DNA from: Nonomuraea spiralis
GTDB lineage: Bacteria; Actinomycetota; Actinomycetes; Streptosporangiales; Streptosporangiaceae
Direction: 5' to 3'
DNA: 50,284 nt
Assembly: GCF_014648435.1 (NCBI RefSeq)
Contig: NZ_BMRC01000051.1
Location: 1 to 50,284 of the forward strand
The notes under the pieces were generated by a model. The model worked only from the letters and a program-made list of their open reading frames with translations, was not told the DNA's origin and ran no database searches. Both the position numbers and the translations under genes were made by a program. Below, one piece after another: positions 7,260 to 15,039 of this stretch; the stretch's first letter is position 1, and each line of letters opens with the position of its first letter.

Positions 7260-8732
7260 TCAGATCTTTCCTAGGGGTTCAGCGGAAACGGGCGGCGTCC
7301 GGGTCGGCCGCGGCGACTGGCCCGTCTCGTCGAGGAAGCCGGGCGGCGGCAGGTGGTACGGCGGCTCGGCGCCGGCCGGCAGGAGCGCGGGCTCCCGTTC
7401 GCGGGAGTCGAACTCCGCGCTGACCGCCGCCAGCGTCTCGGGCTGCTCGACCAGCGTGACCGCCGCCGTGGCCAGGTAGCGGGCGGCGGCCAGCAGCCCG
7501 GCGTGTGCGATCGGGGTGCCGGTCGCCGCGGTGGCCGCCCACGAGTGCAATGGCACCCCGAGCGGCACCACGGCCGCGACCAGGCTGAGGTGCGGCGCCG
7601 TCCAGCTCACCTCGGAGGTGTCGCTGGACGGGCCGCCGAGGTCAGGACCGGCGGGCGGGCGCAGCGGCAGCACCTCGCCGGCCAGGCCGGCGGCCGGCCG
7701 GCCGATCGCCGCCTGCAGCCGCCGCGCGAACGCGTGGTCGGCGTCGGTGAACGCCGGCGGCCCCAGCTCGCTCATCGTGTGGTGCAGCAGCTCGGCGCCC
7801 GCCCGGTTGCCGAGCCCCTGCCTGATGGCGGTGACCAGGCGGTGCTCCAGCCGGGTCCCGCTGCCGGCGGCGGCGGCGTGGGCGCAGGTCACGACCTGGT
7901 CGTAGAGGGTCCTGGCGGCGGCGGCCGTGGACTCGCGGACGTAGACCCAGACCGTCCGCAGGTCGGGGGTGACGTTGGGGGCGCCGCCGCCGCTGATCGT
8001 GTAGCTGACGCGGCCGGAGGGGGAGACATGGCCGGCGCGCAGGCGCTCGACCATCTCCGTCAGCAGCAGCGCGCCGTCCAGGCCGCTGCGGGTGCCCAGC
8101 GGGTTCGAGCCGTGGCCGGGCGAGCCGAGGAAGGAGAACGTGGCCGAGTACAGGGCGCTGGTGACGTCCCAGCCGGTGCCGGTGACGGGAGCGGGGTGCC
8201 AGTCGAGAAAGGCGTCCAGCCCGTCGTAGGCGCCGTCGCGCACCGCGTACGCCTTCCCGACCAGGTGCTCCTCGCCGGTGGACGCGAACACCTTGATCGT
8301 GGCCCGGCTCCCCAGTGCCGTGGCGGCGGCGATGGCCGCGCCTGCCGACGCCGCCGCCAGGGCGTTGTGGCCGCAGCCGTGGCCGGGGCCGTAGGCGGGG
8401 GCGTACTCGTCGCCCTCGAACGCGACCGGCTCGTGCCGGGCCGCGCCGGCCCGCTGGGACAGGCCGGGCAGGGCGTCGTACTCGACGTTGAAGCCCAGCA
8501 CCGGCCCGCGGTCGCCGTGGGTGGCGACGAACGCGGCAGGCAGGCCGGCCGTGCCCCACGCGATCGTGAAGCCGTGCGCGCGCAGGAGCGCGGCGGTGGC
8601 CGGCGCCGAGCGCCATTCGCGCAGCGACGGCTCGGCGTAGGCCCAGATCCGGTCGGCGAGCCCGGTCAGCGCGGCGGCGTTCTCGGCGATCCAGCCCGCC
8701 GCCGTCATGGCCCTGCTCCCGGGCGCCGTCAT
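7260..8732 (-). CDS. M20-family amidohydrolase/peptidase (AbgB-like)
   Basis: 490-residue zinc-dependent hydrolase of the M20 family. Metal-site motifs are visible in order: GFNVEYDALPG, GPGHGCGHNALAAASAG, STGEEHLVGKAYA, and the dimerisation domain with SFLGSPGHGSNP and ISGGGAPNVTPD. The C-terminal SSDTSEVSWTAPHL supplies the late metal His. AbgB-like enzymes split amide bonds of acylated amino compounds. Inside this operon it may release an amino-sulfonate or other sulfur-containing moiety from an amide before desulfurisation; this is inference. ATGA overlap with the ABC ATPase gene and a one-base gap to ssuE show it belongs to the operon. Confidence 0.85.
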   Translation of the reverse strand: MTAPGSRAMTAAGWIAENAAALTGLADRIWAYAEPSLREWRSAPATAALLRAHGFTIAWGTAGLPAAFVATHGDRGPVLGFNVEYDALPGLSQRAGAARHEPVAFEGDEYAPAYGPGHGCGHNALAAASAGAAIAAATALGSRATIKVFASTGEEHLVGKAYAVRDGAYDGLDAFLDWHPAPVTGTGWDVTSALYSATFSFLGSPGHGSNPLGTRSGLDGALLLTEMVERLRAGHVSPSGRVSYTISGGGAPNVTPDLRTVWVYVRESTAAAARTLYDQVVTCAHAAAAGSGTRLEHRLVTAIRQGLGNRAGAELLHHTMSELGPPAFTDADHAFARRLQAAIGRPAAGLAGEVLPLRPPAGPDLGGPSSDTSEVSWTAPHLSLVAAVVPLGVPLHSWAATAATGTPIAHAGLLAAARYLATAAVTLVEQPETLAAVSAEFDSREREPALLPAGAEPPYHLPPPGFLDETGQSPRPTRTPPVSAEPLGKI

Positions 8733-9439
8733 GGCGCCGCTCCCGCGTGGGCGTCCACGCCGAGGTCGGCGAGGAGCCGGCGGCGCAGCTCGACGAAGTC
8801 GGGGTCGGTACGGTCGCGCGGCCGGTCGAGCTCGACCCGCGCATCGGTGACGAACGTGCCCGCGCGCAGCACCGCGATCCGGTCGGCGAGCAGGATCGCC
8901 TCCTCCACGTCATGCGTGACCAGCACCACGGCCGGGCGGTGCCGGGCGCACAGCTCGGCGATCAGGTCCTGCATGTGCAGCCGGGTCAGGGCGTCCAGCG
9001 CGGCGAACGGCTCGTCGAGCAGCAGCAGCTCCGGCTCGCGTACCAGGGCCCTGGCCAGCGCGACCCGCTGGGCCTCGCCGCCGGACAGCGTCGCGGGCCA
9101 GGCGTCGGCATGGCTGCTCAGCCCCACCTCGGCCAGGGCCGCCAGGCCCTTGGCGCGGGCGGCGCGACCTTGCCCGATGATCACGTTGGCGAGGGCGCGC
9201 TTGGACGGGACGAGCCGCGGCTCCTGGAAGACGACGGTGCGCACCGGCGGCACCAGCACGCTCCCGCCGCCGGCCGCGTCCAGCCCGGCCAGGATGCGCA
9301 GGAGCGTGGTCTTGCCGGTGCCGCTCGCGCCGAGCAGCGCCAGGAACTCGCCGCGCCGCACGTCCAGGTCCACCCCGTCCAGCACGGCCCGCTCGCCGAA
9401 GACCTTGCGCAGCCCCCGGGTGCGTACGGCGAGGCTCAT
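8729..9439 (-). CDS. ssuB: Sulfonate-type ABC transporter ATP-binding protein
   Basis: 236 residues with all ATPase motifs: Walker A GASGTGKTTLL near residue 40, the Q-loop in VFQEPRLVPS, signature LSGGEAQRVALARAL, Walker B LLLLDEPFAALD and the switch His in VLVTHDVEEA. The SsuB/TauB/NrtD group to which it belongs energises import of sulfonates, taurine or nitrate-like anions. Start ATG 9437-9439 overlaps the permease stop as ATGA, and its own stop overlaps the M20 gene start the same way. The sulfonate assignment comes from the neighbouring SsuA, SsuD and SsuE homologues. Confidence 0.88.
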   Translation of the reverse strand: MSLAVRTRGLRKVFGERAVLDGVDLDVRRGEFLALLGASGTGKTTLLRILAGLDAAGGGSVLVPPVRTVVFQEPRLVPSKRALANVIIGQGRAARAKGLAALAEVGLSSHADAWPATLSGGEAQRVALARALVREPELLLLDEPFAALDALTRLHMQDLIAELCARHRPAVVLVTHDVEEAILLADRIAVLRAGTFVTDARVELDRPRDRTDPDFVELRRRLLADLGVDAHAGAAP

Positions 9440-10275
9440 CGGATCGTCACCGCCCTGCGCCAGGGCATCGTGACCCGCTCGGCCAGCCGCAGGGCCAGGT
9501 CGGCGGCGAGCCCGATCACCGCGTACAGCAGCACGCACAGAGCGAGGATGTCGGTGCGCAGGTAGTCGGTGGCCCGGGCCATGAGGTAGCCGAGCCCGGC
9601 CGTCACGTTGATCTCCTCGGCGGCGATGAGCGCGATCACGCTGAGCGTGGTGGACAACCGCAGCCCGGCGAAGATCGACGGCAGCGCGCCCGGCAGCACG
9701 ACCTCGCGGGCGACGGCCAGCCGGCCCAGTCCGAACGAGCGGGCCGCCTCGACGACCTTGCGGTCCACGTTGCGCACCCCGCTGGAGACGTTGATGTACA
9801 TGGGGAACGTGCAGGCCACCCCGATCAGCAGGATCTTGGACGCCTCCTCTATCCCGAACCAGACGATGAACAGCGAGGTCAGCGCCAGGAACGGGATGGC
9901 GCGCAGGGCCTGCATCGAGGAGTCGACGAGCTCCTCGCCGAGCCGGGTGAAGCCGGAGACGACGCCCAGCGTCAGCCCAGCGGAGGCGCCCAGCAGCAGG
10001 CCGAGCCCGGCCCTGGTGACCGATACGCGCAGCGCCTCGGGGAGCTGGCCGTCGGCCCACAGCTCGCCGAAGGTGTTGACGACGTCCTGAGGGCCGGCGA
10101 GCACGTCCTGGGTGAGGGCGCCGGTGGCGGTGGCCGCGTACCAGGCGGCGAGCAGCAGGACGGGGCCGGCGGCGCGCAGCGCGAGCGTGACGGCCGGGTG
10201 GCGGCCGGACGAGCGCGGCGGCTGGGGCGCGACGAGCCCTTCGACGCCGGCCTCCGTGTGAGTGGTCACGCTCAT
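9436..10275 (-). CDS. ssuC: Sulfonate-type ABC transporter permease
   Basis: 279 residues with several hydrophobic segments: one near residues 30-50 (LRAAGPVLLLAAWYAATATG), then VTRAGLGLLLGASAGLTLGV and later IALIAAEEINVTAGLGYLMA. The cytoplasmic EAA loop that docks on the ATPase is visible as EAARSFGLGRLAVAREVVLP. This is the architecture of SsuC/TauC permeases. It overlaps ssuA and ssuB by 4 bases each. Confidence 0.88.
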   Translation of the reverse strand: MSVTTHTEAGVEGLVAPQPPRSSGRHPAVTLALRAAGPVLLLAAWYAATATGALTQDVLAGPQDVVNTFGELWADGQLPEALRVSVTRAGLGLLLGASAGLTLGVVSGFTRLGEELVDSSMQALRAIPFLALTSLFIVWFGIEEASKILLIGVACTFPMYINVSSGVRNVDRKVVEAARSFGLGRLAVAREVVLPGALPSIFAGLRLSTTLSVIALIAAEEINVTAGLGYLMARATDYLRTDILALCVLLYAVIGLAADLALRLAERVTMPWRRAVTIR

Positions 10276-11267
10276 GACCGCGCGCTCCCGAGCGTGTTCA
10301 CGTCCACGACGTGCTGGGAGACGTCCAGCGGCGCGGTGAGCACCTTCTGGTCGAGAAAGAACCTCGCCACGTCCTGATATTTCGTGATTTCGGCGGCGGT
10401 GACCGCCTGGACGGGCCTGCCCTTCTCCTGGATGCCGACCACGAGCTCCTTCTGCTCGCCCTGTACGGCCTGCGGGCCCGTCTGGGTGAAGACGTTCAGG
10501 TACGCCGCCGGATCGGCGATCTCCTTGGCACTGCCCTCCTTGATGAACGCGAACAGCGCCTTGACCACCTCGGGATGCTCCTGCAGCAGCTTGTTGGCGG
10601 CCACGTAGATCACGTAGTTGTCCGACTTGATCGCCTCGCCGTCGGCCAGGACGCGCGCGCCCAGATCGGTGACGGCGGGGATGAGGAAGGTGGAGAAGGT
10701 GGACCAGGCGTCCACCTTGCCCGAGCCGAAGACCGGCGCGGTCTGCGGCGGCGGCAGGTAGACCCGCTTGACCTTCTCGACCGGCACGCCGAACGTCTGC
10801 AACGCCTTGAGCAGCAGGTACTCGCTGGTGCCGCCGTGCCCGACGGCCACGCTGCGCCCGGCCAGATCGGCCACGGACCTGATCGGCGAGTCCTTCTTCA
10901 CCACGATGCCCTCCCCGGCCAGGTCGGGCGGGACGGTGGCGAAGATCTTGAAACTCGGCTTGACGGCCAGCGCGGTGACGCCGGAGGTGATCGAGCCGGT
11001 GGCGATGTCGAGCGAGCCCGCGTTGATGGCCTGGGCGGCCGGGGCGAACACGGAGAAGTCACCGGCCCACTTGACCTTGGCGTTGACCTTGGCCAGGGCC
11101 GCGTCCAGGCTGCCGTCCTTCTTCGCGACGGCCAGGAAGCCGCTGTTGCCGGGGTCGGAGATGCGCACGACGACCTGCTCCTGGCCGGCGGCGGTGGTGG
11201 TGGTGTCCGGGCCGCCGCAGGCCGTGGCCAGGAGGGCGAGCGGAAGGGCGAGCAGCAGCTTACGCAT
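10272..11267 (-). CDS. ssuA: Sulfonate ABC transporter substrate-binding lipoprotein
   Basis: 331 residues. The N-terminus MRKLLLALPLALLATACGG is a lipoprotein signal with the lipobox LATAC, so the mature protein is anchored outside the membrane by a lipidated Cys. The periplasmic-binding fold follows: VVRISDPGNSGFLAVAKKDG, INAGSLDIATGSITSG and DLAGRSVAVGHGGTSEYLL. Of the three substrate-binding-fold proteins in this operon it is the only one with an export signal, so it should be the real partner of SsuBC. It begins 8 bases inside the end of the DszB-like gene. Confidence 0.88.
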   Translation of the reverse strand: MRKLLLALPLALLATACGGPDTTTTAAGQEQVVVRISDPGNSGFLAVAKKDGSLDAALAKVNAKVKWAGDFSVFAPAAQAINAGSLDIATGSITSGVTALAVKPSFKIFATVPPDLAGEGIVVKKDSPIRSVADLAGRSVAVGHGGTSEYLLLKALQTFGVPVEKVKRVYLPPPQTAPVFGSGKVDAWSTFSTFLIPAVTDLGARVLADGEAIKSDNYVIYVAANKLLQEHPEVVKALFAFIKEGSAKEIADPAAYLNVFTQTGPQAVQGEQKELVVGIQEKGRPVQAVTAAEITKYQDVARFFLDQKVLTAPLDVSQHVVDVNTLGSARS

Positions 11268-12234
11268 GGGTGACTCCTTGGAGCGGGGTGTGGTCGGCCC
11301 AGGCGGCGACGTCCACGGGTGATTCGAGGAAGCCGTGGCCGCGCAGGAAGCGCTCCTGCTCGGCCAGCAGGTCGAGGCGTTCGGCGGACAGGTCGAGGTG
11401 GAGCGAGGCGCCGGGGCGGTAGGCCGCGGCCACGCCGGTCGCGCCGGCGCCGGTCTCCGCGCCCAGGATCCTGGCCACCTCGGACGGGTGCGCGGCGGCC
11501 CAGTCCGCGGCGCGCAGCAGGACGGCCAGGAAGCGGGTGACCACCTGCGGATGCTCGTCCAGCAGGCGCTGGTGGACGGTGATCGGGCGAGGGGTGCCGT
11601 TGTTGATCCGCGCGCGCCGGTCCGGCACGGCGTCCAGGTCGATGCCCACCTCCGCGCCGTGCCGCAGGGCGGCCTCGACGGCGAGCGCGCCCTTGACGTA
11701 GACGGCGTCCACCCGGCCGGCGGCCAGCGCGGCCAGCTCCGCCTCCCACTGGCCGCCGCCTGGCTCGGCCTCGACGTCCACCAGTTCGGCGTCATCGAGC
11801 CCGAGCCCGGCCAGGGAGAGCGCGCCGTGGAAACCGCGCAGGGCCATGGCCCGCCAGAAGTCGATGGCGATGCGATGCCGGGGCGCCGCCAGCCGCAGGC
11901 CCTTGAGCTGCTCGGGGCTCTCCAGGGCGGTGCCGCCGCGCACCAGCACGACCTGCCGCTCCTCGATCCAGGTGAGCCCGATGAGCCTGGTCGCCTCGCC
12001 GCGCGAGCGCGCCCACAGCGCCGGCACGTTGCCGCCCTCGCGGAACAGGCCGGTCAGAGCGTGGGTGTAGTGGGTCTCGCGGGGTACGCCGGGGTCGTCG
12101 TCCTGCAGCGAGCGGACCTCGATCCCGTCGCCGGCGAACTCTCCCGCCAGCCAGCCCTGGTCGGCCGCGATGCCTGTGGCGGTGGGGACGGGACAGCGGG
12201 TGAACCAGATGGCGTCGAGTGCGGCTGTGGTCAT
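11260..12234 (-). CDS. DszB-like desulfinase (SsuA-fold, no signal peptide)
   Basis: 324 residues, first gene of the operon. The fold is that of SsuA-type binding proteins, but there is no signal peptide and the start (FTRCPVPTATGIAADQGWL) matches the catalytic segment of DszB, the 2'-hydroxybiphenyl-2-sulfinate desulfinase (SNCPVPNA). The known DszB active-site residues Cys27, His60, Arg70 and Gly73 correspond to Cys14, His55 (ETHYTHA), Arg65 and Gly68 (FREGGN); the His-to-Arg spacing of ten residues is identical. I infer a cytoplasmic enzyme releasing sulfite from an organic sulfinate. The alternative, a cytoplasmic binding protein with a coincidental Cys, is less likely. No strong Shine-Dalgarno precedes the ATG at 12234. 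Confidence 0.7.
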   Translation of the reverse strand: MTTAALDAIWFTRCPVPTATGIAADQGWLAGEFAGDGIEVRSLQDDDPGVPRETHYTHALTGLFREGGNVPALWARSRGEATRLIGLTWIEERQVVLVRGGTALESPEQLKGLRLAAPRHRIAIDFWRAMALRGFHGALSLAGLGLDDAELVDVEAEPGGGQWEAELAALAAGRVDAVYVKGALAVEAALRHGAEVGIDLDAVPDRRARINNGTPRPITVHQRLLDEHPQVVTRFLAVLLRAADWAAAHPSEVARILGAETGAGATGVAAAYRPGASLHLDLSAERLDLLAEQERFLRGHGFLESPVDVAAWADHTPLQGVTHA

Positions 12235-12359
12235 GGGCAGAGTTTGCAAGTAAATTGGTAGGAAATGCAAAGATTGTCCCGCGATGCGGGAAGCGTTCCC
12301 GGCCGGACCGGCTCTCACCTGGTCCCCGATCTCCCTACTCGGAAGACGGAGTTTCCCGC
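12235..12359. promoter_or_regulatory. Divergent promoter region with inverted repeats (candidate IclR operator)
   Basis: This 125-base gap separates the sulfur operon from the divergent IclR gene, so it must hold both promoters. TTTGCA at 12243-12248 and TGCAAA at 12266-12271 form an inverted repeat around an AT-rich centre, unusual in this GC-rich DNA and a good operator candidate. A compact hairpin, TCCCGC-GAT-GCGGGA, lies at 12277-12291. The GGAG at about 12344-12347 serves the regulator start at 12360. Confidence 0.5.
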
Positions 12360-13133
12360 ATGGCAACAGACGACAGCGTCCAGTCGGTGCGCAGGGCGAT
12401 CGGCCTGCTCGGCTGCTTCGGGGGCGGTGACGCCTCGCTCGGCCTGTCCGACCTGGCGCGCAGGATGGGGCTGTCCACCTCGACCACCCACCGCCTGGCC
12501 AGGACGCTGGCCGCCACGGGCTTCCTGGAGCAGGAGGCGCGCACCGGCCGCTACCGGCTGGGGCCGTCCATCACGGAGCTGGGGCAGCTCTCCTTCCACC
12601 GGCGCGGCCTGCACCGCATCGCCCCCGAACTGGCCGAGCTGGCCCGCATCACCTCCGCCACCGTGGACCTGGCCGTTCGCAACGACCGGCACGCGGTCAT
12701 CCTGAGCGGCGGCTCGCTCAACCCCGACAGCGGCGCCGGGCTGCGCCGCCCCCTGCACTCCACGGCGCTGGGCAAGGTGCTGCTGGCCTGGGATCCGGAG
12801 GGCAGCGCCGACCTGGAGGCGCTCGGCCCGCTGCCGGCGCTGACCGGCCGCACCATCGTGGACCACGCCGAACTGCGCGAGGAACTGGTCCGCGTGCGCG
12901 AGTCCGGGTACGCGCTCAACGACGGGGAGTCGGGCGACGGCATCCGCACCGTCGCGGTGCCGGTGCTCGACCGGCACAACCACGTCCGTTACGCGCTGGC
13001 CGTGCGCTCCACTCCGCTGGTCATCAGCGACGCGCGGATCGACTGGTTCGCCGCGCACGCGCGGGCCTGCGCCCGTGCGCTGGAGGTGCTGCTGATCCCA
13101 CCGGCCGAGCGCCGCCTGCGCCCCTCCGCCTGA
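12360..13133 (+). CDS. IclR-family transcriptional regulator
   Basis: 257 residues. The N-terminal winged helix-turn-helix runs through SVQSVRRAIGLLGCF, LSDLARRMGLSTSTTHRLAR and TLAATGFLEQ. The C-terminal effector-binding domain includes LHSTALGKVLLAWDPE and SGYALNDGESGDGIRTVAVP, normal for the family. Start ATG 12360 is preceded by GGAG at a suitable distance; the frame remains open upstream to 12219 but that part overlaps the promoter. It is transcribed away from the organosulfur operon and is the obvious candidate for its regulator; its ligand is unknown. Confidence 0.88.
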   Translation: MATDDSVQSVRRAIGLLGCFGGGDASLGLSDLARRMGLSTSTTHRLARTLAATGFLEQEARTGRYRLGPSITELGQLSFHRRGLHRIAPELAELARITSATVDLAVRNDRHAVILSGGSLNPDSGAGLRRPLHSTALGKVLLAWDPEGSADLEALGPLPALTGRTIVDHAELREELVRVRESGYALNDGESGDGIRTVAVPVLDRHNHVRYALAVRSTPLVISDARIDWFAAHARACARALEVLLIPPAERRLRPSA

Positions 13134-13134
13134 G

Positions 13135-13345
13135 TCACGCCTTCCGCCGGCTCCTGCCGCAGCCGGCGGCGGCGTTCCAGTTCACGTCGCGGGCGATGCG
13201 GCCCTGCGCCATCGCGGCGAGCCTGTCCTCGGCGTCCGCCCACGCCTCGCCGGCGGTGTCGCGGACGACGGTGGTGACGCGCAGGCCGAACTCCAGCGGC
13301 GGATGCGCGCGGCCGAGCCGGTCGGCGAGCCCCTGGGTGATTTTA
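13135..13345 (-). pseudogene. Fragment of an LLM flavin monooxygenase (SsuD-like), C-terminal part
   Basis: The minus strand reads KITQGLADRLGRAHPPLEFG, then LRVTTVVRDTAGEAWADAED and RLAAMAQGRIARDV before a stop at 13135-13137. The FGLRVTTVVRDTAGEAW block matches the SsuD segment FGIRLHVIVRETNDEAW. There is no start: the fragment abuts the end of the XRE regulator gene at 13343. It is a broken third monooxygenase beside the organosulfur operon and suggests the locus was once larger. Too short to assign a substrate. Confidence 0.6.
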
Positions 13346-14167
13346 CGGGGAAGGTGTGACGGAGGCGAGGAGCGCCAGCTTCTCGGCGCTGCCGGTGCCG
13401 GGGTCCGGGTGCAGGACGATGAGCGTCTGGCCCGCCGCGCCGCTCACGCCCAGCCTCTCCCGGTTCAGCCACAGCTCACCGACCTGGGGATGGTCGAGGC
13501 GCTTGGGCGCGCCTTCGCACGTGTCCACGTCGTGGCGGGCCCAGAGCCTGCTGAACAGCGGGCTGGCGAGGGAGAGCTCGCCGACGAGTTCGACGAACCG
13601 GGGATCGTCGATGTCGGCGCCGACGGACTTGCGGAAGCCGGCGACCATGCCCTGCGCGGCGTTCTCCCAGTCCGGGTAGAGAGCCTGCTCGGCGGGGTCG
13701 AGGAACACGTCCCGCAGGCGGTTGCGCCCCGCCACGAGCCGCGGCGACAGGGCGGTCGCCGGCGCGTTGGCGGCCAGGACGTCGAAGGAGCGGCCCTCCA
13801 CGTACGCGGGCAGCGCGAGCGCGGCGACGAGCTTGGCGATGCCCGTGGGAACGCTCTCCTTGCGGGGCCGCCGCCGTCGCCGCCGGGGATCGTCCGCCCC
13901 GAGGCGCAGTAGATGGGCCGTCGCGTCGTCGTCGAGCCGCAGCACGCGCGCGAGGGACACCAGCACCTGCGCGGACGGGTTGCGGTCGCGGCCCTGCTCC
14001 AGGCGCAGGTAGTAGTCGGCGCTGATGCCGGCGAGCATCGCGACCTCCTCCCGGCGCAGGCCCGGCACCCGCCGTACGCCCACGGAAGGGATGCCGGCCT
14101 GCTCAGGAGTGACGAGCTCCCGGCGGGCGCGTACGTATTCGCCCAGAAGGTTGGATTCGCCGCCCAT
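13343..14167 (-). CDS. XRE-family regulator with MmyB-like ligand-binding domain
   Basis: 274 residues. The N-terminal helix-turn-helix is seen in RRVPGLRREEVAMLAGISAD and YYLRLEQGRDRNPSAQVLVS. A basic linker (DDPRRRRRRPRKE) joins it to the MmyB-like C-terminal domain, recognised by ALYPDWENAAQGMVAGFR and the ending RLDHPQVGELWLNRERLGV. This domain in relatives binds fatty-acid-like ligands. Start ATG 14165-14167. It is divergent from the hydrolase at 14306, a common pairing in which the regulator controls the neighbouring enzyme. Confidence 0.88.
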   Translation of the reverse strand: MGGESNLLGEYVRARRELVTPEQAGIPSVGVRRVPGLRREEVAMLAGISADYYLRLEQGRDRNPSAQVLVSLARVLRLDDDATAHLLRLGADDPRRRRRRPRKESVPTGIAKLVAALALPAYVEGRSFDVLAANAPATALSPRLVAGRNRLRDVFLDPAEQALYPDWENAAQGMVAGFRKSVGADIDDPRFVELVGELSLASPLFSRLWARHDVDTCEGAPKRLDHPQVGELWLNRERLGVSGAAGQTLIVLHPDPGTGSAEKLALLASVTPSP

Positions 14168-14305
14168 GCGTCCCACGGTAATGGCGCACCTCGGCGCGTG
14201 CCTGGCCCCCTCACCCCCAGGATCGCGAGGGCTCTGGCTGCGTCGGCGGACGCGCGGAAACCTCACTCGGGAACGAACACCCCTTTGATGAGCAAGGAGC
14301 CGCAC

Positions 14306-15031
14306 ATGTCAACGTACGTGCTGGTACACGGGGCCTGGCACAGTGGACGATGCTGGGAGCGGGTGGTCCCGCTCCTGGCCTCGGCCGGGCATCAGGCGGC
14401 CGCGCCGTCGCTGACCGGCCACGGCGACAAGGCCCATCTGCTCGGCCCCGAGGTGGGACTGGACACCCACGCCGGCGACATCGTCGAGCTGATCACCGCG
14501 AACGACCTCACCGACGTGATCCTGGTCGGCCACAGCTACGCCGGGCTGGTCATCTCCTCCGCCGCCAACCGCATCCCGGAACGCATCGCCCACCTGGTCT
14601 ACCTCGACGCGATGGTCCCGGAGGACGGCGAGAGCGCGGTGGACGTGCAACCCGTCACCCAGGCCCTCATCGACCGTGCCGCGCAGTCCGGGACCGGCTG
14701 GCGGATCCCGCCGATGCCCGAGCTGCCGCCGCCCATGGGCCTGTTCGGCGTCACCGACCCGGCGGACGTGGCCTGGCTGCGGGCGATGCTGTCGGACCAG
14801 CCGGCGCTCTGCCTCCAGCAGCCGGTCCGGCTGGACAACCCCGCCACGCACGCGATCCCGCGGACGCACATCCACTGCGTCGCGGGCGTACCGGAGGGCA
14901 TCACGCGGCGGCCCGTCCCGGCGACGCAGCCCAACGGCAGCCCGGCACGGGTGTGGGAGCTGCCGACGGGCCACGACTGCATGATCACCATGCCGGCCGA
15001 GCTCACCGAACTGCTGCTCAAGCTGGGGTGA
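14306..15031 (+). CDS. Alpha/beta hydrolase
   Basis: 241 residues. The oxyanion-hole strand TYVLVHGAWHSGRCWE, the nucleophile elbow LVGHSYAGLVI and the catalytic His in LPTGHDCMITMP are all present, so it should be active as an esterase or C-C hydrolase. AAGGAG sits seven bases before the ATG at 14306; an in-frame ATG at 14288 lacks such a site and is rejected. It is divergent from the XRE/MmyB-type regulator. Confidence 0.85.
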   Translation: MSTYVLVHGAWHSGRCWERVVPLLASAGHQAAAPSLTGHGDKAHLLGPEVGLDTHAGDIVELITANDLTDVILVGHSYAGLVISSAANRIPERIAHLVYLDAMVPEDGESAVDVQPVTQALIDRAAQSGTGWRIPPMPELPPPMGLFGVTDPADVAWLRAMLSDQPALCLQQPVRLDNPATHAIPRTHIHCVAGVPEGITRRPVPATQPNGSPARVWELPTGHDCMITMPAELTELLLKLG

Positions 15032-15039
15032 CCCGGTGG

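Noticed and set aside
7353..9473. A 706-codon plus-strand frame across the sulfur operon
   Set aside because: It is antisense to the M20 and ssuB genes, which have all their catalytic motifs; the frame has no family and low-complexity composition.
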